A stretch of 64,000 nucleotides of DNA from Liolophura sinensis (lineage: Eukaryota > Mollusca > Polyplacophora > Chitonida > Chitonidae). Positions 24,405 to 35,600 of this stretch are shown here, in pieces. The stretch covers positions 73,585,005-73,649,004 of the forward strand of contig NC_088300.1 in NCBI RefSeq assembly GCF_032854445.1, in the 5' to 3' direction. Position numbers and translations under genes: made by a program. The notes beneath the pieces were generated by a model, which did not search any database, was not told the DNA's origin, and worked only from the letters and a program-made list of their open reading frames with translations. Within the stretch, counting starts at the first letter, position 1, and every line of letters begins with the position of its first letter.

Positions 24405-27400
24405 TCAGATGGACGACACCGTGACAGCATGACCCACTAAGACTGTCCTCTCCGTCGAAGTCAAAGGTCGTACTTGTGACTTGCACATAGGACAAGTGTT
24501 GTGAAACCTCAGCCACTGGATGATACACCTGGGGAGCAAATGTTTGACACTGGTTCACACACAACTAGGCCAAAATACAGGTGCTGTTACAAAACATATA
24601 AAAACAACCGCATGCAACATAGACATGTAGAATACCTTAGTCACTGTGATGGATATACAGATTTCCTATATAGTCCTAGACTAAAACTGATACCTGAATG
24701 GAAGAAATCTTAAAATACTGGGGCCACTTTCACAAAGATGTAGTACTTGTACCATATCGCATGTACAGAATAATGGTACATTAATATTGACATATAAATG
24801 TATGATAAATAAATGTTGTACACCGCTTTCCAAAAGTGGCCCCTGGACTGCACTGTACAGCTTAATATTAAATACTGTATTTCTAGGGTTAGTTTATAGC
24901 CTTGCACTTTGAGAAATACTTAAAGACTTAAAGCTCACAATGCACTGCACTCAAAATAGCCATTTTCTTGCACGTCAGGATGAGATTTAGCTTTCTAATA
25001 TTATTTCATCTTTAAGACCTTAAAAGAAAGAACAACAAATAACATAATCTTAGTTACTGCCAAAGAGGGGTGGAAGGCAAAGTTGGGTTTGCCCTACTTC
25101 AGACAAAACAGCTGCATTCACAAGTTATAGAAATAAGTCGCATTTGATTATCACACTGACAACATGGCAGTGCTTTCCATTTTCTTAATGAAAGTGATTT
25201 TACTTGCTTTGAACTGCTTTACAATGGTTATGCAACATCACAGAAACAAACTTTTATTGATGGATATATACATTTGTTCCTGTGATTTTTTTAAAAAGAA
25301 AATGAGGAATGTAGGCATTTCAATGTTCAAAGTATGGACAAAGCAAATCAAACTTGGGATCATTACAGTGGAAGACAGTTTTAAATAGAAAAAAAACATG
25401 TACCAGTGGGTAAAGACAAGGCCTTCTGTTTGGTATCCAATATTTAAGCATTCGTCTAGTCATTTTTAAGAATACAAATATGCAAATCAATGTACTCTAA
25501 ATCTACTTAAAGTTCATAGGTCAGAATAATCTTTAGCTCTACAGACATGACGGACAGGAAGAAACTTAAAAGAACAATGAATGTACATAGAAATAAACAG
25601 TATTATGGCTACACTGTGGCTGGGACTAATATTCGTTATAGTGTACTAAACAGTTATATATTAGTCCTAGACCCCACGTATAGCACTGATTCTAGTGCTG
25701 AGCACTAGCTCTGGCAACACAGGTTCAAACTACAGACAGTAGGGTCAGCCACTCAATGGTCAACTGTGTAAATGTCACAAGGACTTAACATGCACAATGT
25801 TTCTAAATATTAAAACAGCTGTTGTAATGAGTACGTTGGTGTGGCTATGAGGGTCCCCTCAAGAGAGTGGTAATTCAATACACAGAAAGGCACTAGGATT
25901 CCTTGTATAACCAAAGACTTACTTGACATGGAAGGCATGTTTACATGGACACAAGCCTATCTCCTCCTTCTGGGAGAAGTCCTCTAGACAAACTGCACAC
26001 GTCTGAGGACAAATATTGGACAGACATATATGTAGGACATTAATTCTGGTAAACAAAGATGCACCATTTTCAGAGCTAAAGAAACTCTACATCACCAGAC
26101 CGACTTTGTGCGACATAAAGGAAGTTTCTTCTTGATTGTATGTCAGCAACTCACATGATAAAAAATATTCCTGTCAATATATCTAAGAAGTATTTACCAT
26201 CAAGAATCATTTTCTCTTCAATCATCACAGATGAATACATGTATGCTAGCTTTGTGCAAGAGTCTACGTTGTATTTCTTGCCGGTTAAACAAATGGTTAC
26301 TGAATAAACTATCCACCTGTGAGTGTGAAACTTTCATTTCTTAACCCACTGATAATCAGTTCTTCAATAATAATCAATTACAATCAATAAAGTATAGCAT
26401 ACTCATCACCTATAATTAGCATACAGATGCAGTACCAGTCCACAAACACGCTATGTTGCCCATCAATTTTGGCACAAATCCCTACTAACTGCCTTCATTA
26501 CACCTTAATAAAATGAAAAGTGGAGGCCTCTGACAGCCTTTACACAATGAAGATAGCCATTATTCTATGAGTTCCTGAAACAGGTAACTTTGTAAATATT
26601 ACAAAGATTGGTGAGAATATTAAGAAAGCACAAGTTTACAGGTCACGGGGAAGATATTGTACAAAATTACCTGGTAATCCCTGCAGTCCATTTTGGAGGA
26701 CTTGTGTGGACAGGATAATTTCAGTACGCTACTTCCCGTTAACTTTATAACGTTGCAGGAGGTATAAAAATCTTCAAGCAGCCTAAACAACCAAGGACAT
26801 CTTCAGAATCCACTTCACAATTATACATCCCACACTTTCTTACTTTGGTGACGTAAACGCTGAGAGCTGTCAAAACAACTTTCCAGAGGGGTGGGGGGGG
26901 GTGAGGTGGGGGCTTGTGTGGGAGGTGGGGGGGTGGGGGGTGGAGAACCTTATTTGGGGGCACTCAGTGGCTCCCATGTTCCCAGTATGTTCATCAATGA
27001 TATCAATTCTGAATAATTCTAACCATAGCGGGAAAAACTGCATAAAATAGAGGGGCTATTACAAAGTATAAACAATGCCTCAAAAATGGAAAAAAAAATA
27101 CAAATTTTTTTTTGCCTGTCTTTCTTCATTTTCCTTAAAACCCTTTGTCATTTTATGCCGTATCAGATAAACACATAATCAGTCAAACTCACATCATTCT
27201 GAATTTTCTTCCTCTTCATTTTTCTTGTGTCATAGACAACCTGAAAACAGTCACATCATTGACTTTAATACAGGTACATGTAATCTAAATGTTCTCTATA
27301 AACTGGTGGGTTGGAGGAATATTGCTTAGAGATATCTGAATGACCGACGGTCACAGGGTATACTATCTTTCTTGATTCTTGTGTACATGTTCACATGCTA

Positions 27401-30400
27401 TGATTATGCACTCTGACAGCCCAAACCAGTGTAAATGCCTTTCTCAGACAAGGGTGACATAAATGTAAATCTTACCTTTTTATAGCCAACCTCTCTCTGT
27501 CCTTGTTTCTTCAACCTAAAAACAAACCTAAACATTAGCTAACATATATCAGCACATGATAAGTATGTGTATCTTTGAGGCAAACTTTGGCATTTTTTAT
27601 TTAGGCTTATGGGAGGATGAAGTTCAGCGGTTTGCCGGGAAGAAACACTTGTAACTCCAAACCTCAGGCTTCTTGGCTTAAAACCTTCACTGAAACTTAA
27701 TTTAGTTCAGGTTGTGACACAAGGTTTGTGCAGCACATCACTTGGTAAATTCTGTTTCCTGGACCTTTTCACACAGAATGACCATGCCTTTCCTGTGACT
27801 TTCCAGGATCTTTTCACACAGAATTCCATGCCTTTTCTGTGACTCTCCAGGACCTTTTCAAACAGAATTTCATGCCTCTCCACGACCTATTCACACAGAA
27901 TTCCATGCCTTTCCTGTGACTCCCCAGGACCTTTTCACACAGAATTCCATGCCTTTCCTGTGACTCTCCAGGACCTTTTCACACAGAATTCCATGCCTTT
28001 CCAGGATCTATTCACACAGCATTCAATGCCTTTCCTGTGAATTTCATTACCAGTTCACTGACCTTCAAAACTATGTAGTGCTTTCCACTTTTTGATGAAC
28101 ATTTGACCATTTAGCTATTTGCAAACTAATAACAACTAATAATCTTACTTCACTTAAATATCAAGACTTTGAAACTTAAAACAAGCGCTCTATTAACAGT
28201 TTGCAATGTTTTTGTCACCTTAATCAATTCCAGCACTTCCAAAGATATTCATTGATGTGCTCACAAAGTTCATGACTTCTGAAAGCCTGGACATTTCCAT
28301 TTCAAATTCCTAGCCTTTCAAGAATTTTCCAGGGATGCATGAATCCTGTGACAGTTTAGTACAAGCACACAAGTTAACTTATCAAGGGATACAATACAAG
28401 CTATGACAGCTTAGTACAAACACATAAGCTCACTTATCAAGGATTATAACACAAGCTATGACATCACTGCACAAACACACAAGCTCACTTCTCAAAGGTA
28501 ACAATACAAGCTATGGAGTTTAGTGCAAACCCACAAGCTCACTTGTCAAGGGTTACTATGAGGGCTTAGTGCAAACAGTTTTTTTACACACAAGCTCACT
28601 TCTAAAAGGTAACAATACAAGCTATGACAGCTTGGTACAAACACACAACCTCACTAATCAAGGGTTACAATATAAGCTATAACAGCTTGGTTCAAACACA
28701 CAACCTCACTTATCAAGGGTTACAATATAAGCTATGGCAGCTTACTACAAACACACAACCTCACTAATCAAGGGTTACAATAGAAACTATGACAGCTTAG
28801 TACAAAAACACAAGCTCACTTATCAAGGGTTACAATATAAGCTATGACAGCTTAGTACAAGCACACAAGTTCACTGATCAAGGGTTACAATGCGAGCTAT
28901 GACAGCTTAGCACAAACACCCAAGCTCACTTATCAAGGGTTACAATACAAGCTATGACAGCTTAGTACAAGCACACAAGTTCACTTATCAAATGTTACAA
29001 TACAAGCTATGACAGCTTAGTACAAGCACACAAGTTCACTGATCAAAGGTTACAATACAAGCTATGACAGTTTAGTACAAACACCCTAGCTCACTTCTCA
29101 AGGGTTATAATAAAAGCTATGACAGCTTAGTGCAAAAACACACAAGCTCACTTACCAAAGGTTACAATACAAGCTATGAAAGCTTAGTGCAAACACACAA
29201 GCTCAATTCTCATAGGTAACAATACAAGCTATGACAGCTCAGTACAAACACACAAGCTCACTTATCAAGGGTTACAATATAAGCTATGACAGCTTAGTAC
29301 AAGCACACAAGTTCACTGATCAAGGGTTACAATGCGAGCTATGACAGCTTGGTACAAAAACACAAGCTCACTTATCAAGGGTTACAATACAAGCTAGGAC
29401 AGCTTAGTACAAATACACAAGCTCACTTATCAAGGGTTACAATACAAGCTATGAAAGCTTAGCACAAACACCCAAGCTCACTTATCAAGGGTTACAATAC
29501 AAGCTATGACAGCTTAGTACAAGCACACAAGTTCACTTATCAAATGTTACAATACAAGCTATGACAGCTTAGTACAAGCACACAAGTTCACTGATCAAAG
29601 GTTACAATACAAGCTATGACAGTTTAGTACAAACACCCTAGCTCACTTCTCAAGGGTTATAATAAAAGCTATGACAGCTTAGTGCAAAAACACACAAGCT
29701 CACTTACCAAAGGTTACAATACAAGCTATGAAAGCTTAGTGCAAACACACAAGCCCAATTCTCATAGGTAACAATACAAGCTATGACAGCTCAGTACAAA
29801 CACACAAGCTCACTTGTCAAGGGTACTATGACGGCTTAGTGCAAACACAAAAGCTCACTTGTCAAGGGTTACTATGACGGCTTAGTGCAACTCACAAGCT
29901 CACTTGTCAAGGGTTACTATGACGGCTTAGTGCAAACAGTTTTTTACACACAAGCTCACTTGTCAAGGGTTACAATACACGCCATGGCAGCTTAGAACAA
30001 ACCCACAAGCTCACTTATCAAGGGTTACAATTCAAGCTATGACAGATTAGCTAACTTATCAAGGGTTACAATACAAGCTATGACAGCTTAGTACAAACGC
30101 ACAAGCTCACTTATCAAGAGTTACAATACAAGCTATGACAACTTAGTACAAACACACAAGCTCACATGTCAAGGTTTACAATTCAAGCTATGATAACTTA
30201 GCCCACTTTGTCAAACCAAATGGAGGGCCTCCGTGGCTCAGTTGGTTAACGCGCTAGCGCAGCATAATGACCCATGAGCCTCTCACCAATGTAGTAACTA
30301 TGAGTTCAAGTCCAGCTCATGCTGACTTCCTCTCCGGCCATACGTGGGAAGGTCTGGCAGCAACCTGCAGATGGTCGTGGGTTTCCTCCCACCATAATGC

Positions 30401-30830
30401 TGGCCTCCGTCGTATAATCAAATAACTAAATGAATAAATCAAACTAAATGTATAATAACTTGCCACACATGTTTTTCAGATACATCAATCCACTAATTTG
30501 AACCAGACTGGAGTTCAAAATGAAAGCTTCTAAAAACTCAGTTTTTACAAGATATGTCTGTTTAAATATTTAATACATGCACAATCTCTTCTTTAGAGCG
30601 GCCATTAGAATGCCACTTGCAGTATGATCTAGAAGTGTAATACTTTACCTCCACATGTAGCAACAGAAGGCAAAGGTAAGCAGTAAGGTGAGGACTCCCA
30701 CACCGAAGAGAGGGAAGGACACATTCAGTGGAAAGTCCATAGAATCTACGATGAGGCCCAACAGAGGGGCGTGAGTATGCTCGGCAACAGTATATTCGTA
30801 AATCAGTGCCTCTCTACATTCCACTTCATC
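24405..30830 (-). CDS. RING-H2 membrane E3 ligase, RNF24/RNF122-like, 5' end missing
   Basis: Six exons, in gene order: 30830-30649, 27515-27476, 27240-27193, 26700-26671, 26002-25923 and 24528-24405 (stop TGA 24405-24407). Phases fit throughout and give 167 residues. After an N-terminal stretch, MDFPLN leads into one membrane segment (about residues 38-60, ending FCCYMWR). A juxtamembrane basic region ([14 protein letters not shown]) follows, then a RING-H2: zinc ligands C102, C105, C120, H122, H125, C128, C139 and C142. Hallmarks are [18 protein letters not shown] and TCPMC. Human RNF24 and RNF122 share the order FPLN-like motif, membrane helix, CAVCLEDF and PCxHAFH. RNF24/122 proteins are E3 ubiquitin ligases of internal membranes. 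The 30-nt exon at 26671-26700 has a weak AAG acceptor and is the least certain. The first exon was not identified. Confidence 0.88.
26885..26945 (+). other. G-rich tract in RNF24/122-like intron
   Basis: Repeated runs of G with single T or A interruptions over about 60 bases, sufficient for a G-quadruplex on the + strand. It sits about 190 bases upstream, in gene orientation, of the 30-nt exon at 26671-26700, where the pre-mRNA would be C-rich. Confidence 0.8.
27750..28040. repeat. 44-bp minisatellite in RNF24/122-like intron
   Basis: About six to seven copies of a unit containing CCTTTTCACACAGAATTCCA and TGCCTTTCCTGTGACTCTCC. Two copies (near 27887 and 27995) are about 10 bases short, losing the CTGTGACTCC segment. 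The array lies in the intron between the exons at 27476-27515 and 30649-30830. Confidence 0.9.
28355..30195. repeat. 55-bp minisatellite in RNF24/122-like intron
   Basis: About 33 copies of a 55-bp unit with landmarks TATCAAGGGTTACAATACAA, GCTATGACAGCTTAGTACAA and ACACACAAGCTCACT. Several units near 28500-28600 and 29820-29950 are shorter. A block of about 340 bp starting near 28917 is repeated 552 bp later near 29468, sharing rare variants such as TATCAAATGTTACAA, CACCCTAGCTCACTTCTC and CTCATAGGTAACAA. This shows block duplication inside the array. Confidence 0.95.
30227..30440 (+). mobile_element. SINE family A, full length
   Basis: Starts with a tRNA-like head: CCTCCGTGGCTCAGTTGGTT (A box) and CTATGAGTTCAAGTCCAGC (B box). 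It continues through CTTCCTCTCCGGCCATACGT, GATGGTCGTGGGTTTCCTCC and CCACCATAATGCTGGCC. The 3' end is abbreviated (GTCGTATAATCAAATAAC). It lies in the first mapped intron of the RNF24/122-like gene, beside the 55-bp array. Confidence 0.9.
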
Positions 30831-31415
30831 CTACAAGAGCAGAAGGACAAGCATTAGCCCGTATCTAAAGTAACATAAAACCACTGTTAATGTTCTGACA
30901 ACTACTTTTGAATTTAAACAAAAAATAATAAATGGCATTTCTTACTAAGCAAGACATAAGGATCAAAAAAAAATTTTTTTCCAAAGAGAACAGCCATCTC
31001 TTTTGGAGCACATCCATTTAGTACTGTAAACACCATTAAAATGCCTACATGGTGTAGACTGACATACTTTCAATTCTGAAGTGTGCTGTCATTCTGAGGT
31101 GTGTTTCACACTACTGAAATGAAATCTAGGCATGCTTTTAACACCTATTTCTGCATGTGTGAACTTAGGCCAGGTGTCAATCGACCTTACAACTGGGTGA
31201 AAATGTACGGAAAACTAGATGGGGCACTGGTTTTAGCAGCTGTATGCGTGTTTTCGATTACCAAAAACTGCTGGTTCGCCAACTGCTCAGAGTTGACTCT
31301 ATCAAATCAACAAGTTGTATCCAAATGTATTTATTGCTAGTGCTTGCATCTACAGCTGCTCAAAGCGTTGCATCACAGTCAACAGGTCACATGACAGTTG
31401 TGAGACAGAGCTCAT

Positions 31416-31645
31416 GCACAGATGCCACAAGTTGTAGTCATGTACTGATGATGTCACAAGTTGTAGTCATGTACTGATGATGTCACAAGTTATGGTCCTG
31501 TACTGAAGATGCCACAAGTTGTAGTCATGTACTGAAGATGCCACAAGTTGTAGTCATGTACTGAAGATGCCACAAGTTGTAGTCATGTACTGAAGATGTC
31601 ACAAGTTATGGTCATGTACTGAAGATGCCACAAGTTGTAGTCACT
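31416..31645. repeat. 29-bp minisatellite
   Basis: About eight copies of a unit containing GATGCCACAAGTTGTAGTCA and TGTACTGA, from 31422 at 29-bp spacing. Variants GATGTCACAAGTTATGGTC alternate with the main form. It lies upstream of the RNF24/122-like exon at 30830, probably in its first intron. Confidence 0.92.
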
Positions 31646-31649
31646 TAAT

Positions 31650-32685
31650 AAAGCCGTCAACTTGTGAATTAGACCCAGTCTTATAAAGCGACCCACCTTT
31701 ACCACTAAGCTGAGTCAGCATTTTAGGAATCCTGTTAGCATATATACTCACCGGGTGAGGGTGAGGGCAAATAATTAAACTAATGCAGCTCTAAAAGCCG
31801 AGAGTTTATGGTAGGTCTACTTGCTAGACTGAATCTCGCATAGCTGGTCTGTCAGGTAGCAGCAGCCTTAAAATCACCCCTTTCACCCGTGCTAGTTCAG
31901 GAGAGGCCCAACCCTGTCTTGCCTCAACCTGTGTGAAATTGTGATATTCCTGAAATGGCAATTCGGCATAATGTACAATTTAGTACCGCCTACCCTAATT
32001 CATCTTCCATATGCATAGCGTGCACAGAAAATTACGTCACAGCACGTGTAATCCATTATTGGGGATTTTTAGGTTGAGGTTTTTGTCACGCGGTAGGGTG
32101 ACATCAATTCAGTGATGAAGCAGCTTTTCTCAATGATTATATGAGAAGGGTCTCATTGACTACCAAAAGCATCAACCTAGTCTTTGCCGCCATTTGTAGA
32201 CGTTACCTGTTGTTACATTAGCATCGCAGTACTGTACCCGTCCCTGGAATGGAAGTTGAACTTTTTTTTTTTTTTTTTACACTTTCTGGGGAACGTGACA
32301 GTGCAATATTTCTCATATTTTTTCTTTCGACAGACAAATGCAACTTTACCTAACACTGTACAAATAGTGCTACCTAGAAAATTTGTTGTAGGTTAAACCG
32401 AATTTTACCGTACCTTCTGACATGATTCAGTTGCGCTTCGCAACGACATAGAGATAAGGTTGCACACGGAAGACGATCCGACTTATGGCAAAACACCACA
32501 GTCACATGACCAGTCACATGATCGCTGCGTAGCCGCAAACAAACATGGAGGGACAAATTTCGTAACTTACATTTCGTCTGTCGCAATTTTTAGAAAATCT
32601 ACACAAAAGATGATAAGAGTAGCGGAAAGAATCGAGTACTCAACACCGAAGAGGTTTCTTCTCCTAAAAGACTTTTGGTTCGATC
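31650..32685. other. Divergent upstream region, RNF24/122-like and FBXW9
   Basis: The interval between the 5' end of the reverse-strand RING gene and the FBXW9 start codon should hold both promoters. A reverse-strand ATGGCGGC at 32191-32193 could be the missing RING-gene start: reading ten codons to a TTG|gtagtc donor would match the phase of the exon at 30830, but this is speculative. A T16-18 run lies at 32261-32278, and two TCACATGA boxes lie at 32502-32521. Confidence 0.35.
32501..32521. promoter_or_regulatory. Paired TCACATGA E-boxes upstream of FBXW9
   Basis: GTCACATGAC and GTCACATGAT lie 12 bp apart, about 165-185 bases before the FBXW9 ATG. They are M-box/USF-type E-boxes that MiT/TFE or USF factors bind in other animals. 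Function here is inferred from motif and position only. Confidence 0.4.
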
Positions 32686-35600
32686 ATGGACAACTGTCTC
32701 AGTTGTCCGGCAGGAGCTGGAAATACTCCCACCAGCCTTGCGGTGACAGATTTGCCGGATGACGTGTTATTTATAATTTTGAAATACCTCGATAAACAGA
32801 GCCTTGGGCGTCTAAGTCGCGTGTGTAAAATCTTCTATTTTCTGATCGGAGGTGACTGTGTGTGGTTACGTCATTCTAGAAGATCCACAATTGTCCAGGC
32901 TAGGCATTTGGATAATACAAGGTTTGTGAACAGCTTGGATAGGAAAAGCTCCGAATAAACTACAACAGCTGTACAAGTAATGTAGTCTTCATGCAGCCAG
33001 TTCTGCTCTTGAAACACGCACATTGAAGTAGGCCTAGTGTTAATCTGTAATAATTTTTAGCGTTTTGACGAGTTCAGTGGGTATACCGTTCATGTAATGC
33101 AAAATGCAGATGGTATTTGAATTTCACTAAGTCTCCCAAAATACTCTTGCAATTTACTCTGCAATAAATTGTAATATATGCGCAAGGAAAACATTGTATG
33201 TACATAGCCCTGGATGACTACACTTCGCTTTTCTATATTTGTGCTGGTGCTCGCATATTCATGGCTGGGTCCCATTCACCCTGGTTGGAAGCTTCACAAA
33301 GTGTCCGAAAATATTTGATTTCTAACCTCTTGGAATGTCCATGCAGTTACTCCTGTACAGTGTTTCTATTGCCCTAGACTGTCAGATGGATAGAATCCCA
33401 AAGGTAAATGTCCATCTGTAGTACAGCAAGTTCAACTCCTCCACTCGCTTGAACTTCACAAAGATGGCCGCTCATCACATACATCTGGGTTCCTGGGATT
33501 CACATGCCCTTTGTTTGCAATCATGAGGCCCAGAATCCAGAATACAACAGACAGAAACTTGGAATCAGTAGACATTATGGATGGATATTTACCTTTGGAA
33601 TGATGGACAGCTCAAGATTTTAACTGTGGCATTCTGGGAAAGACTTGCGGGGGAAGTTAGCTATCGACTATTTTCTGACACTTTGCAAAGCTTCCTACCA
33701 AGGTGAACAGGACCCAGCGATGATTAAGTGAGTGCCAGTACAAATGTGAAAAAGCAGAATGTAGTCATTCAGGGCTAGTATGTACATAGCCAGAGTTTCC
33801 TGTTTTTGATCTGTCCTGTTTTTGTTCTTAGCTGTGTGAATCAAAACTAAGACAAAAATGGTGAAGAAATCTGTTGACTGTTTTAAGGTGTTATAAAACT
33901 GAATACTTTTTCATTCACCTTCACAATCATGTAAGCATGCTGTTTGGTGATTCAGGTCCATGTTCATGTTATCAAGTATACTTTATGAGACATGGTTGTA
34001 CATTTTCCTTTTTTACAGTAGGTGTTTCCATCCATAAACTTCACTTGACTTCACCAACCGAATAATGGTGGTGGTCATTGTTATTGACCTATGGTGGATC
34101 AAATGCTTGAAAAATTAGAGACTCACATTATTGAGTCTCTTATCGTGATAATTGTCTTACTCCTATCATTGTTCAAAACACAGAAAAAACAGGTTTACTT
34201 TTTAAAAAAAATGTTTCAGTTAAATTCATAAATTAATTTTGGTTTTAGCTATCTTTGCGTTCTACAAAAAGAACTAGCAGATGAAACTCATTCTGTTGTT
34301 TTGTTTTTTTTTTTATATTTTTTGCTGAAAACTATTTTAAGTGCTATTTTGGAGGGAGGGAGCTGAGAACTATTTAAATTATTCTAATTTATTTCACTAA
34401 GTCATAATGTTTCTCTTTTCTGTTTCTTTTCAGAGTAACAAAGCACTTGTCCTTGAAGGAGCAATGTAGGACATCTTACAATTGGACTGAGGGCCATTTT
34501 AGAGATGTCATTTTGGCCAGACACTCCAGCAGGTACTTCAGATTCTATTTCACCATTTACATATTAGCCTGTCTAAATCAAGCAGTTACTGTCAGTGTTC
34601 ATCAAGAAGGCTGCAGATACATTATACTAGCTTCATGAACGTGAAATATGAATACATGTACTACATTTAACCTGTGATCCATCCCTGAATTACTTATTTT
34701 GCCTGTTTCTGTGAGTTCTGTTGATCTTATCCAAAAGTTCAGCCAAAATTACAATTTTATCACTTACATGTATTCACCTCTAAAAATGCGCTCTTTATTG
34801 TAAAACGTCAGGGCAAATGCTGTATGTCTTCCATTTGTTATAAAGTACATGTGTAACATGAAGCCAGGGTAAATTTTCAACTGTTCAGTCTGGGCCATGG
34901 GATGATGAACATCTTACATTTTCCAGCTGATACAAAATATATTTACACAGCCAGCTAACTGTACAAAAGATCACCAAGCCTAACCGCTCTGAATTCATTT
35001 TAGGTTGGAATCATCTGTGGTCAAGCAATTAGTAAGCTAGCACAGCTGATAACTGATGAGCCTCTCACCAGTGCGGCCACTGTGAGTCAAGCTTATGCTT
35101 GCTTCCTTTCCAACCATATGTGAGAGGTCTGTCAGCAATGGGGGAATGGTTGTGGGTTTCCCATGGGCTACGCTTGGTAACCTCCCACCATAATGCTGGT
35201 CGAGGTCACTTAAGTGAAATAGTCTTCATGCTATTTCATGCTATTCTTGAGTACGACGTGAAATACCGCACAAATAAACAGATAAATATTGTGTTGTTTA
35301 GTACATGGCGGTGTAGCCGTATTTTTGTTTTTCACAGGCAGTTGCCCTGGGTGCAGCTTAATGAGGACTGTTTATGGATGTCAACTCGGAATGAGATCAA
35401 ATGCTACAGTCGAAGAAAAGCAGGTTTCCGAGAAAACAAACGACGACGTCTGACAGGAGTTCTGGCTGACATCAGTCGCTTCAGAAGTAAAGATGGGGTT
35501 ATTGCTGCGAGTTGCAGGTACATTTGTACTTACATTTATACCATTGGAGTGGATGTTATGGTGGTATTAGAATGGAGGATATAGAAGTGTAGCCTTGGCC

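Noticed and set aside
28355-30195. CRISPR-like regular repeats
   Set aside because: Units are contiguous without unique spacers and the DNA is eukaryotic; this is a minisatellite.
30227-30320. Functional tRNA gene
   Set aside because: The tRNA-like A and B boxes belong to SINE heads; no full cloverleaf and the body continues into the SINE.
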